A stretch of 39,645 nucleotides of DNA. Origin: a virus. Location: positions 1 to 39,645 of IMG/VR virus record IMGVR_UViG_3300042934_000280; one strand, given 5' to 3'. How positions within the stretch are numbered: the first letter of the stretch is position 1; the number at the start of each line of letters is the position of its first letter. The notes beneath the pieces are model-generated. The model did not search any database. It was not told the origin of the DNA and was given only the letters and a program-made list of their open reading frames with translations. This document shows positions 6,766-14,509 of the stretch, in pieces. The translations under genes and the position numbers were made by a program.

Positions 6766-9303
6766 TTAATGTACAAATACCGCTTTACCCGTTTTATTGT
6801 AGTTCTCTTTCTCGTATTTAACTACTGTTTCATATCTTACTTTTCCATCCTCGTAAACATGAAGATGCAGCTCGGTACCGCCTCCGGCTCCATTCTGGCC
6901 CGTAACTGCTTTAAATGCTGCAACAATAGTATCGAGTGGTGCTTCGATATTGGTTCCTTTTTTCTGATCACCTAGGATAGCTAAGAATTCGCTATTCGGT
7001 GGAATAACCGTTCCGGTTGCAAGTCTCGGTATCTTTGGCGCTGTTACAGTCTTAAGATTAAATCCTACTGTATATGCTTTTGAGAATGGAGTAGCAGGCA
7101 TTTCAAAGCTTATTTTATTGACCGCATTTATTACCGCATTAATGCCGGTAACAATACCACTTACCATACCATTGATAATATCGATAATTAGATTGATCGG
7201 TGTTCTAACGATGCCAACCAATGCATCAAACACGCCTTTGAAGATGTTCTTTACACCCTCCCATGCCTTTTTCCAATCACCAGTAAATACTCCAGTAATA
7301 AATTGCACAATGCCTTTCAGGGCGGTTATGATACCACTCACTGCATCAACTACACCGCCGAGAAATTCGCCGAAAATAGTAATGATATAAGATATTACTT
7401 TTGAAATCGGAGGCCCAAACTTTTCAACGAACCATTTAACTATTGGTGCGATAAATTTATTATAGATTTCTAATGCTCCGTTAACCAACTCGCCCACAAA
7501 GTCCATGAAATTCGCTAGGAGGGGTTTTAAGTGTTCCGTCCATAGTTTATCAACCGTCTTCATGAATGTATCCCAAATTGGCTTAAGGAACTTATTCCAT
7601 AGGGTTACAAAAAGGTCTGAGGTAGTCTGCCAAGCTTTTTTAATGTTATCAAATATCGGAGATCCCCACTTATTCCAGAACTCCGCTAAAACATCAACAA
7701 AATCCATCCATATTCCAGTAGCTACCGCAAGCGCTGGTGCAATTGCATCTCGCCAGATCATATCAAATATTCTTTTTACTTCTGTGAATATCACTTCGAT
7801 AAGACCCCATGACTCGGTAGCAAATTCAGCAATCATCGGCAGAATTACCGTAATAAGTTTCTCAATTGTAGGAAATACAGCAATATTCCAAATATCCGAG
7901 AATACGCGATTGAAAGTATCAAAGGTACCTACAACTATTGTGCCTACTGTAGTAAATATTTGCTGCCATGCCGCTGTAAACGACCCTGTAAAATAATTAA
8001 GTAATGGTTGCCCTAGCGTCTTAATATCTACGAACATCCCTGAAACAGTAGTTTTAAATGTTTGAATGCTTGGCTGTAAATTAGTCCAAATATTTGAGAA
8101 TATAGGAGCAAAGCTTGTAGCGAGCCATGTATTGAATAACGAAAAACCCCTCTTGATATTTTCTATTGATTTTGCCAAGCCACTGTCTAGTGCTGATGTA
8201 TCTGCATCTACTTTAGCTGTGATTCCCATGGTACCAGCACCGGTATCTACTCCACCCATCATAGCCATAGCATCTGCTGCACTTTCTGTATTATCAGCAA
8301 TATTCTCTGTAGTGTTATTAAGCATATCAAACGATGCGGTTCCACTCTTTGCATCCTTGGCCGCTTTCTTTGCTGATTTACCCATAACTGCTAATCCTGA
8401 ACTAGCATCTTCGGCTCCGGCTGCTACTTCCTCGGCATTTGCACCTGTATCACCCATGACACTCTTAATATTGAATACGGTACTTAAGATCTTTCCAACC
8501 TTGCTAGCAAATTGAGTGAGGTATGAAAGGGACGCACTCAAATACTTTACAACCGGTGATAATACTTGGATTAATCCAGTACCAAGAATTCCAAGAAACT
8601 CTTTCCACTTCTCAGATAATACCCTAGTCTGGTTCGCCCAACTATCGGAAGTCTTAGCGAAATCACCTGCAGCCAATGATGTTTGAGCCAGGAAGTACTG
8701 TTGTCTTACAAGTAGCTTTTCATTAGCAGCCATATCTCCATAAGCTTTACTAAATCCATTCTGTAAAGCAAATAATGCTAAGTTGGTTTCTGTCGCAACA
8801 AGTCCTATGGCTTTTAGTGGCTCGGTCTCTCCAGTGTAGATTGCCTTACCTATTGTCTTTACTTCTTCAGCTGTTTTATTGTAAAACGACATTATATCAG
8901 CCAACCGGCCTGTAATATTAACTGCCATATCCGATCCAACATCTGAGGCCTGACCCATTCCAGTCGACATAGCCATGAATAAGGATCCCATTTCTTTAGC
9001 TGCCAACTTCGATATACCAAAGGTCTCTATGGATGTCTTTGCAAACTCTTCCATCTTGTAAGCCATATCACCAAAAGCAGTATCAACGACATTCTGCACT
9101 TCCTGCAAATCAGAGGCTATCCCAACAGCTTCTTTTCCAAACCGAATAAGCTGTGCAACCCCGAACACTATTCCAAGAGTCTTCCCAATGCTTAACAAAG
9201 TGCCTTTAAGGCTATTAGCTTGAGATTTGATTGTGTTGGTCCCCGATTTAAACCCGGCAGTATCTATCTTGGTATCAAATTTTAAACTACCATCATAAGC
9301 TAT
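6766..9303 (-). CDS. Tail tape measure protein (apparent ATA start)
   Basis: An 845-residue protein that should set tail length and act in DNA passage. The N-terminus AYDGSLKFDTKIDTAGFKSG and the following helical repeats are typical of tape measures. Hydrophobic stretches lie in the second half (ISYIITIFGEFLGGVVDAV and neighbours) and a tail-tip-like C-terminus ends in KTGKAVFVH. The family reading requires initiation just before GCT-TAT-GAT-GGT, where the codon is ATA (9303-9301), preceded by AAAGGGGTGAG at ideal spacing and by an in-frame TAA. The only later starts (TTG at 9198 and beyond) lack a ribosome site and would remove 35 conserved residues. Confidence 0.88.
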   Translation of the reverse strand: MAYDGSLKFDTKIDTAGFKSGTNTIKSQANSLKGTLLSIGKTLGIVFGVAQLIRFGKEAVGIASDLQEVQNVVDTAFGDMAYKMEEFAKTSIETFGISKLAAKEMGSLFMAMSTGMGQASDVGSDMAVNITGRLADIMSFYNKTAEEVKTIGKAIYTGETEPLKAIGLVATETNLALFALQNGFSKAYGDMAANEKLLVRQQYFLAQTSLAAGDFAKTSDSWANQTRVLSEKWKEFLGILGTGLIQVLSPVVKYLSASLSYLTQFASKVGKILSTVFNIKSVMGDTGANAEEVAAGAEDASSGLAVMGKSAKKAAKDAKSGTASFDMLNNTTENIADNTESAADAMAMMGGVDTGAGTMGITAKVDADTSALDSGLAKSIENIKRGFSLFNTWLATSFAPIFSNIWTNLQPSIQTFKTTVSGMFVDIKTLGQPLLNYFTGSFTAAWQQIFTTVGTIVVGTFDTFNRVFSDIWNIAVFPTIEKLITVILPMIAEFATESWGLIEVIFTEVKRIFDMIWRDAIAPALAVATGIWMDFVDVLAEFWNKWGSPIFDNIKKAWQTTSDLFVTLWNKFLKPIWDTFMKTVDKLWTEHLKPLLANFMDFVGELVNGALEIYNKFIAPIVKWFVEKFGPPISKVISYIITIFGEFLGGVVDAVSGIITALKGIVQFITGVFTGDWKKAWEGVKNIFKGVFDALVGIVRTPINLIIDIINGMVSGIVTGINAVINAVNKISFEMPATPFSKAYTVGFNLKTVTAPKIPRLATGTVIPPNSEFLAILGDQKKGTNIEAPLDTIVAAFKAVTGQNGAGGGTELHLHVYEDGKVRYETVVKYEKENYNKTGKAVFVH

Positions 9304-9318
9304 TTAACTCACCCCTTT

Positions 9319-9885
9319 CTATAACGGGAGGCTATTATAATAATCAAGCTCTGCCTGTTCCTCTGCCGTGAGCTTTTCTTTTATGTCAATTAAGCTTCTA
9401 TTTTCTTTGTAAAATTCTAGTTCGTGTTTCTCGAGCTTCTTATGCTTATTTTTCTTTGAACGGATGCTGACAATCGTAGAAAAAAGTCCTTCACCAATCT
9501 CATTAAAGAGACCAACGAAAGACCACCAGTGCATATATTCTTTATCTCTAGTTTCATAGCCTGCAACCTTATTGATTGCTGAGAAGATAATCTGTTCATC
9601 TTGCTCCCAATCCATGACTTTCTTTGCATACTGATATTTTTTATTGTCTTCGACCTTGCCACCCTCGAGATACCATACTCCTTGGTTCATGGCTTCCTCT
9701 TGGTCGGCTTCCGGGATATTTTCGATATCCTCATAAAGACATTCCAACATGACTGCGGTCTTTTCTTGATCAGACAACTCCACATCGTTATAAGCTTGGA
9801 AAATTAAAAGAGCCACGCGGAAATCTGTCCGGATAGCTCTGTATGTTCCATTAATATTTAGTTCCCTGGGAAGACTCCCGATCAT
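9319..9885 (-). CDS. Gp15 family tail assembly protein
   Basis: A 188-residue protein matching the bacteriophage Gp15 family: INGTYRAIRTDFRVALLIF at the start, MDWEQDEQIIFSAINKVAGYE in the middle, then MHWWSFVGLFNEIGEGLFSTIVSIR. In related phages this gene lies between the first tail chaperone and the tape measure and is thought to be the second tail assembly chaperone. Its ATG overlaps the previous stop as ATGA, consistent with coupled translation rather than the ribosomal frameshift used in lambda. Confidence 0.85.
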   Translation of the reverse strand: MIGSLPRELNINGTYRAIRTDFRVALLIFQAYNDVELSDQEKTAVMLECLYEDIENIPEADQEEAMNQGVWYLEGGKVEDNKKYQYAKKVMDWEQDEQIIFSAINKVAGYETRDKEYMHWWSFVGLFNEIGEGLFSTIVSIRSKKNKHKKLEKHELEFYKENRSLIDIKEKLTAEEQAELDYYNSLPL

Positions 9886-10322
9886 CTTTTAACCACCCCA
9901 GTATATTTGCTGATGCGTTTCTTGCTAGCGATTTGCTGAGCCTTTACCTCTTTTTCAACAACTGGAATAATTACATTCAAGAAGCCTACATACAAGGGCT
10001 GACCACCTACCATGCTGAGAGGGCTCTGCTTGCCAAATGCCATATCACTGATAGGAGAATTAAAGATATAATCAATCTGGTTTTTAATCGTGTTGTTGAT
10101 ACCTTTTACGATTTCAGCAGCCTTTCCCAACTCTTCAAGAGGGGTCCCATCTGCTTTTAGTTCGATATCCTTATCGATAGCTGTTGCCTTGTCGATTGCA
10201 TCATAAGCTACTTTTATTCTTTCGATGATGCTAAAGTCAGAAGGATTAAACCTAATCACCTTGTTCGCATCACCATTTATAGTAAATTCCTTATATCCAT
10301 CATCAAAACTTAAATTTTGCAT
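9882..10322 (-). CDS. Tail assembly chaperone (first chaperone)
   Basis: A 146-residue, mainly helical protein starting MQNLSFDDGYKEFTINGD, placed between the tail tube and Gp15 genes, where siphoviruses encode the chaperone that coats the tape measure. The central part (FSIIERIKVAYDAIDKAT) and C-terminal lysine/arginine-rich tail fit that role. It may belong to the DUF6673-type chaperones; that assignment is tentative. Its ribosome site GAAGGGAG lies next to a pseudoknot-capable leader (10332-10387), so output relative to tail tube may be set by RNA folding. Confidence 0.75.
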   Translation of the reverse strand: MQNLSFDDGYKEFTINGDANKVIRFNPSDFSIIERIKVAYDAIDKATAIDKDIELKADGTPLEELGKAAEIVKGINNTIKNQIDYIFNSPISDMAFGKQSPLSMVGGQPLYVGFLNVIIPVVEKEVKAQQIASKKRISKYTGVVKR

Positions 10323-10331
10323 AATAATCTC

Positions 10332-10387
10332 CCTTCGTTTTTAGCCGGGCAGAGGAAAACGAAGGATGGCGAAAACCCCTACCCGAC
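10332..10387 (-). promoter_or_regulatory. Pseudoknot-capable leader masking the tail-chaperone ribosome site
   Basis: In the minus-strand RNA, 10387-10376 pairs with 10355-10344 over 12 bp (three wobbles), leaving a 20-base loop. Ten loop bases, CCUUCGUUUU (10365-10356), are perfectly complementary to AAAACGAAGG (10341-10332) just downstream, which overlaps the GAAGGGAG ribosome site of the next gene. The two helices can coexist as an H-type pseudoknot. There is no T-run, so it is not a terminator. Confidence 0.6.
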
Positions 10388-10414
10388 AAATATATTAAGT
10401 GGCCTTAATATCTC

Positions 10415-10918
10415 TTAAGCTACATCGGGTGTAAAGGTTTTTGTTGATAGTGCAAATAAGCCTTTCACTCTGTTGCCCGTGTTATGAATATTGAACGGGA
10501 TCTGTACACCAGTTGTATCTCCACCATAAGAAACAACCTCGATGATAGCATCTTCTTTATAGGCTACATAGGAGCCTTCGGGTACCCCAGTTTCCCATAG
10601 GTGAACCTCGACTGTAGAAGTCTTTAAATCATCCAACGTCTGGCGTTCGTCAGCAATCTTCTGTAATCTAACATACAGCGGATCGCCAACAACTGCATAA
10701 TATGGTTCAACCGATGCTTGTGGCTCGTATCCATCAATACTTGTAACTGTCTCATTGAGAATATTGGTTGTCGTATTGACATTGGCGTTCATCTCAATTA
10801 CATATTCCTCTAAATCGGCGCCTAATCGGTTATAAACCGCAGGACCTGCTACCGGCGCTGAGTCGATGTAATGAGCCATATATTTTCTTTTGATTTTTCC
10901 AGTAATAACTTCTGGCAT
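10415..10918 (-). CDS. Major tail (tube) protein
   Basis: A 167-residue protein starting MPEVITGKIKRKYMAHYID. It has the beta-rich composition and size of siphovirus tail tube subunits and sits between the tail terminator and tail chaperone genes. The segment VHLWETGVPEGSYVAYKEDAI and the glycine-rich GGDTTGVQIPFNIHNTG fit a tube fold. It starts one base after the preceding stop. It should polymerise around the tape measure. Confidence 0.8.
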   Translation of the reverse strand: MPEVITGKIKRKYMAHYIDSAPVAGPAVYNRLGADLEEYVIEMNANVNTTTNILNETVTSIDGYEPQASVEPYYAVVGDPLYVRLQKIADERQTLDDLKTSTVEVHLWETGVPEGSYVAYKEDAIIEVVSYGGDTTGVQIPFNIHNTGNRVKGLFALSTKTFTPDVA

Positions 10919-11356
10919 TTATAAAACCTCGCTTTCTAAGTGGTATTGAGCATAAATCTGTAGCTGATACGTCACTGGACCGCTCAGAGTGCCCTCTTGG
11001 TATCCATATAGCATACCGTTTGCACTGGTCAGCTTAGTGAGTACACCTGGTACGGAATGCTCATTAATAGTTACTTCAATGTCTTGGTTATTCGCTGCAT
11101 GTTCGAGCCAATAAGCCAAGCCCAATAAAAAAGTGCTATTTGCCAATCTCTCATAATCCGAAAAGGATTGAAAGACTGCATATAGCACGAAATTATGTTG
11201 TCTGTCTTGGTTGCCAATGATATCCTCTTTTAGCAGCTGATCACCAGTTGGATACAATCCGTAATTATCCGGTTCATCCTCGGTGTAATCAATGTGTAAA
11301 TCTGATATATTAGGGAATCCCATGACTACTTCTTTTACCAGTTCAATTATATTCAT
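10919..11356 (-). CDS. Tail terminator / minor capsid-type protein
   Basis: A 145-residue acidic protein starting MNIIELVKEVVMGFPNI. Its place directly upstream of the tail tube gene and its alpha/beta pattern (FVLYAVFQSFSDYERL, then GPVTYQLQIYAQYHL) match tail terminators that cap the finished tube. Homologues are often labelled minor capsid protein. Its ATG overlaps the upstream stop by four bases. Confidence 0.7.
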   Translation of the reverse strand: MNIIELVKEVVMGFPNISDLHIDYTEDEPDNYGLYPTGDQLLKEDIIGNQDRQHNFVLYAVFQSFSDYERLANSTFLLGLAYWLEHAANNQDIEVTINEHSVPGVLTKLTSANGMLYGYQEGTLSGPVTYQLQIYAQYHLESEVL

Positions 11357-11769
11357 CGTCCACCTGCTATCTTCTGAGTTCCACGAAGGATCTGTTCTTT
11401 TTTATCAGCCTTCATCCTCTCGAACCAAAACGGACCGGCCAGTGAATTCTTACTCGTGTTATACCTTAAGTCTTTATCGGTAAGCACCTTACTCTCACCA
11501 TGGCTCCATGCGCTTCCTGTAATAGATGATACCATTAACTTACCGTAATATTGATACCGTGCATAAGGAGTATTCTGTTTGATATCACCGCTTCCAATTT
11601 TGGTGCTTAGCGTAGCACTTTTTATAAGTACTCCGCCTAAATTCGGAGTGTACGGATCCATCAATCGAATTACTTCTTGGTCAATATATTTTTGAGTAGT
11701 TCCGTTAACTACAATACCTCTCTCTTGGCAAAGTTGCTGAATAGATTTCATTTCAAGATTGTAGTTCAC
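11353..11769 (-). CDS. Minor capsid / head-tail connector protein (Minor_capsid_2 type)
   Basis: A 138-residue protein. The motif TPYARYQYYGKLMVSSITGSAW together with FWFERMKADKKEQILRG is characteristic of the Minor_capsid_2 family found between connector and tail terminator genes. It probably corresponds to the head-tail stopper or tail-completion neck position. It overlaps the following gene by four bases (ATGA), indicating coupled translation. Confidence 0.78.
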   Translation of the reverse strand: MNYNLEMKSIQQLCQERGIVVNGTTQKYIDQEVIRLMDPYTPNLGGVLIKSATLSTKIGSGDIKQNTPYARYQYYGKLMVSSITGSAWSHGESKVLTDKDLRYNTSKNSLAGPFWFERMKADKKEQILRGTQKIAGGR

Positions 11770-11777
11770 CTTATCAC

Positions 11778-12149
11778 CTACTTACATGATATTTGATAGT
11801 GCTGCATTGAAGGGCTACCGTAAAGCTTGCCATCTGCCACGGTCACCGTATAAACATCATGAGAAGCTTTCAGAGCTGTCAGGGATGCCGATATAGTGGA
11901 CTGAGAGGTATTATCAAACTCAGCAGCAACAACACCTTTTATAACCAGATCTTTACTCGTAGTAAAATCTAGTCCATCCGTAGCACTGCCGACCGGGATG
12001 AATACCTTTACGGAATCCGCTGATATTAAGCCGGTCTTTTCGATGTTGGACTGTTTGACCTCTTCCCAGAATACTTTATTAATTACCTTTCTGGTATACT
12101 TACCATCCTTACTGCAGGAATAAAGCGTCATGTCTGCATTGGTATACAT
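11778..12149 (-). CDS. Head-tail joining/minor capsid protein
   Basis: A 123-residue, beta-rich protein read from MYTNADMTLYS. The start at 12149 is supported by GGGGGTG six bases upstream and by TAATG overlap with the preceding gene; the longer frame to 12191 has no ribosome site. Its residues (VFIPVGSATDGLDF) resemble the small minor capsid proteins that follow the gp6-like connector in clostridial prophages. A head-completion role is inferred from order. Confidence 0.7.
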   Translation of the reverse strand: MYTNADMTLYSCSKDGKYTRKVINKVFWEEVKQSNIEKTGLISADSVKVFIPVGSATDGLDFTTSKDLVIKGVVAAEFDNTSQSTISASLTALKASHDVYTVTVADGKLYGSPSMQHYQISCK

Positions 12150-12514
12150 TAACAACACCCCCGATATAGTAAGCCGATCATAGCCAGCCATGTCTCGATT
12201 ATCTGATATGATTTCAAATCTCCATTAGCGCGAACATCAACTAATTTTTCATAGCTAACGGAATACTCTCCTACTTTTTCAGATGTTTTACCGCCTGCTT
12301 CTTTTAGTTGCTTTTCGGTAGCATACAAGTGTTCTGCAAGCTCACAGCAGCACATCTTTACTTCATCAGATACAGCGTTCTCATTGATATTTCCAAATGT
12401 AAATCGTCTAATTACCTGACTTGCTGCTCTGGAATAATAATCAAAAGAGGCAGCGTCAATAACTGCCCCTTTGTATGTACCGGTATAATATGCATAGTCT
12501 GCATAATTCGTCAT
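12149..12514 (-). CDS. Head-tail connector (gp6-like adaptor)
   Basis: A 121-residue helical protein, MTNYADYAYYTGTYKG, with FDYYSRAASQVIRRFTFGNI and a long helix CCCELAEHLYATEKQLKEAG. The pattern and position directly after the coat gene match gp6-like DNA-packaging adaptors that bind under the portal. ATG at 12514 is preferred over GTG at 12520 because AGGAGG is then eight bases away. Confidence 0.75.
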   Translation of the reverse strand: MTNYADYAYYTGTYKGAVIDAASFDYYSRAASQVIRRFTFGNINENAVSDEVKMCCCELAEHLYATEKQLKEAGGKTSEKVGEYSVSYEKLVDVRANGDLKSYQIIETWLAMIGLLYRGCC

Positions 12515-12536
12515 GGACACCGCCTCCTAATTCAGA

Positions 12537-13631
12537 TTAAGCAAAGTCTACGAGTAACGATGTATCCAGTTCCTTGATACCATAGATAATATCAAAGGAA
12601 ATGGTATCCGTCTTAGTCGAGGTGTCGTAATCCATTACTACACGAACAGCTAAGCCGTTAGCGCTTGCGATATAGGCTTTGGATGCACCCATAGGAAGCT
12701 CTAGCTGACGAGTAACAAGTGCAAGGCCATTTCTGTGGAAACCGAGTGCATGAGCCTTCTTAATAACCTTAACAGCTACCGCTTCGGTGATTGTTGCAGG
12801 AATGTTCTGGTCAACCTTAAGTATGCCTGCACCGGATACAAGTGTTAAATCCTCGGTTACAGTATAAAGATAACCATTTACAATAAGCTGGTCACCTACC
12901 TTGATAGTGCCAGTTGCTGCAGATCCCTCGGATACTGTAAACTGAGTCGTATTAACTGTTCCAACTACCTTGTAGGAAGCTACTGTACCAGGAGTTGCAG
13001 CTGCAGACTGCGGACAATTTTCAGACGAGAATGTTTCGCAAGTGTAAACCTTGCCGATTTCAGCATCTCTTAATGCCTGAGAGTCGCCAGCATAAGCCTG
13101 CTTAGCAAAATTATCAAGCGTGTTGTACTTGTACTGAATTTCAGCAGGAAGAATAAGACGTCTGTTCTGTTTTGGAGCTTTGGACATATCAAGCGCCTTG
13201 CCTACACCTGCAATATCTGCGAGAACAGGTGTTCCAGATACAGTTGCAGTCTTGCCGGCTTTTTCAACTCCTACTGTAAGCAAGTCGGTATCGATTGCCT
13301 GTGCAATAGCTGATAATGCCGGAGCAACAACTTGCTCACTAAATTCTTTGATTTCAAGTGCCATTTCCTTGGATGTAACCTTTACAGTGATGTCGCGGAA
13401 ACGATCCATTTTTACATCTACTTTTCCTTCAGTGACATCCTGACCGGATACGGTCCCAGTGAAGTTTTTGGCTACGAATTTAGCAGGTTTTCTTACAGTT
13501 ATTGTATCACCAACCTGTACAAATTCTTTTGAATAGTCTCTGTGGACTAAGTTTGCCATAGTTAACTGGCTCTCAAGCACCATAAGTGCTTCATTTGCAA
13601 TTACTTGCGGAGTTAATAATACATTCGGCAT
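12537..13631 (-). CDS. Major capsid protein (P22 coat-like)
   Basis: A 364-residue protein starting MPNVLLTPQVIANEALMVLE. This start, GDTITVRKPAKF, and the C-terminal part with HRNGLALVTRQLELP match the P22 gp5-like coat family with the HK97 fold. A beta-rich segment around residues 205-290 (YKVVGTVNTTQFTVSEG and onward) is likely an inserted surface domain as in P22. The coat follows a highly charged scaffold gene, as expected for scaffold-dependent assembly. Confidence 0.9.
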   Translation of the reverse strand: MPNVLLTPQVIANEALMVLESQLTMANLVHRDYSKEFVQVGDTITVRKPAKFVAKNFTGTVSGQDVTEGKVDVKMDRFRDITVKVTSKEMALEIKEFSEQVVAPALSAIAQAIDTDLLTVGVEKAGKTATVSGTPVLADIAGVGKALDMSKAPKQNRRLILPAEIQYKYNTLDNFAKQAYAGDSQALRDAEIGKVYTCETFSSENCPQSAAATPGTVASYKVVGTVNTTQFTVSEGSAATGTIKVGDQLIVNGYLYTVTEDLTLVSGAGILKVDQNIPATITEAVAVKVIKKAHALGFHRNGLALVTRQLELPMGASKAYIASANGLAVRVVMDYDTSTKTDTISFDIIYGIKELDTSLLVDFA

Positions 13632-13638
13632 AATTTAA

Positions 13639-14316
13639 TTACCTCTCTTTCTTATTGCCCTGTCTGTAAGCCTTATATTCTTCATAAGACATATCGGCCG
13701 GAGACTTGGACTTTTGTCCTTTTTGTCTCTGACCCCAGGAACCTTTTTTGTTGTCAGTATCATCTTCATTGTCCTCATCGTCGCCATCATTATTATCAGA
13801 TTTCTTTTTCTTAGAATCCGAACCTTTGGCAAATTGAGGAAACTTCTTAACTACTTTGTCAAGCGCTTCGTCCATATCGGTATCTTCATCAACATAGGCT
13901 TTTGCAAGTGCAATCGCTTCTTTGACATATTCCTTCGCAATGTCATGATCATAGCAAAGTACTTTTTCTTCGAGTACGGAAAGTTTCTTAGTGTTGGCAT
14001 CGTCCTTGGATTTATCATCAGAACCTTTATCGCCCTGTTTATCATCCTTGGTCTGCTCCTGCTTCTTTTCTGTCTTCTTGCGCTCTCTCTTAAGGCGCTC
14101 AGAAATCATATCATCGATCTCTTCCTGAGTGTAGGTCTTGCCTTTAGTAGATTTATCCGACTTTTTGCCCTTGTCGCCAGAACCTTTATCGTCCTGATTG
14201 TCATCGCCCTGGTTGTCGTCACCATCATCACCGGTATTGTCGGTACCGTCACCGCTCTCACCTTTATTCGCGAAGAATTGTAAATTGTATCTAAGTTTCT
14301 GGTTTCTTAATTTCAT
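13639..14316 (-). CDS. Capsid scaffolding protein
   Basis: A 225-residue, extremely charged, low-complexity protein rich in D, K, E and G (runs such as TGDDGDDNQGDDNQDDKG). A predicted helical region follows (YTQEEIDDMISERLKRERKK), with a basic C-terminus ending YRQGNKKER. Size, composition and position immediately before the coat gene match phage scaffold proteins (DUF4355-like type). The N-terminal LRYNLQFFA motif is frequent in this group. GAGGG precedes the ATG. Confidence 0.85.
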   Translation of the reverse strand: MKLRNQKLRYNLQFFANKGESGDGTDNTGDDGDDNQGDDNQDDKGSGDKGKKSDKSTKGKTYTQEEIDDMISERLKRERKKTEKKQEQTKDDKQGDKGSDDKSKDDANTKKLSVLEEKVLCYDHDIAKEYVKEAIALAKAYVDEDTDMDEALDKVVKKFPQFAKGSDSKKKKSDNNDGDDEDNEDDTDNKKGSWGQRQKGQKSKSPADMSYEEYKAYRQGNKKER

Positions 14317-14400
14317 AATTACCCTCCATTTAAAGCCTGTCGGCTATCAATTTCCATGCAGTTTAATATTACTTAATGTCACCAGCACGTTTGTGGACAA

Positions 14401-14430
14401 TAAAAATAAGACGTTTAACCCAACGTCCTA
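14401..14430 (-). terminator. Intrinsic terminator inside the late operon
   Basis: The minus-strand RNA has GACGTT pairing with AACGTC (14422-14427 with 14410-14415), one more wobble pair and a 6-base loop, followed by TTATTTTTATT. It sits in the 193-base gap between the minor capsid and scaffold genes. Apart from this hairpin and a possible 16-codon frame, the gap shows nothing further. Confidence 0.75.
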
Positions 14431-14509
14431 ACTAGGGAGATTATAAAAGGATCACCTTAACCTTTCTGCTTGGATTTTTGTTTCACCTTCAAGTATGGAT
14501 CACCCATTT

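Noticed and set aside
8066-8515. Long plus-strand open frame opposite the tape measure gene
   Set aside because: It is the complement of a repetitive, Ala/Ser-rich coding region, has no promoter or ribosome site, and gives no recognisable protein.
9875-9900. Programmed -1 frameshift between the tail chaperone genes
   Set aside because: No X-XXY-YYZ slippery heptamer was found at the overlap. A clean ATGA restart is present instead.
10332-10387. Rho-independent terminator between tail tube and chaperone genes
   Set aside because: The stem is strong but followed by UAAAAACG rather than a U-run, so a regulatory fold fits better.
13714-14283. Plus-strand open frame opposite the scaffold gene
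   Set aside because: Complement of an acidic and lysine-rich low-complexity gene, producing an artificial hydrophobic protein.
14459-14500. Possible 16-residue peptide downstream of the minor capsid gene
   Set aside because: Weak ribosome site and no recognisable feature; too little evidence to call a gene.
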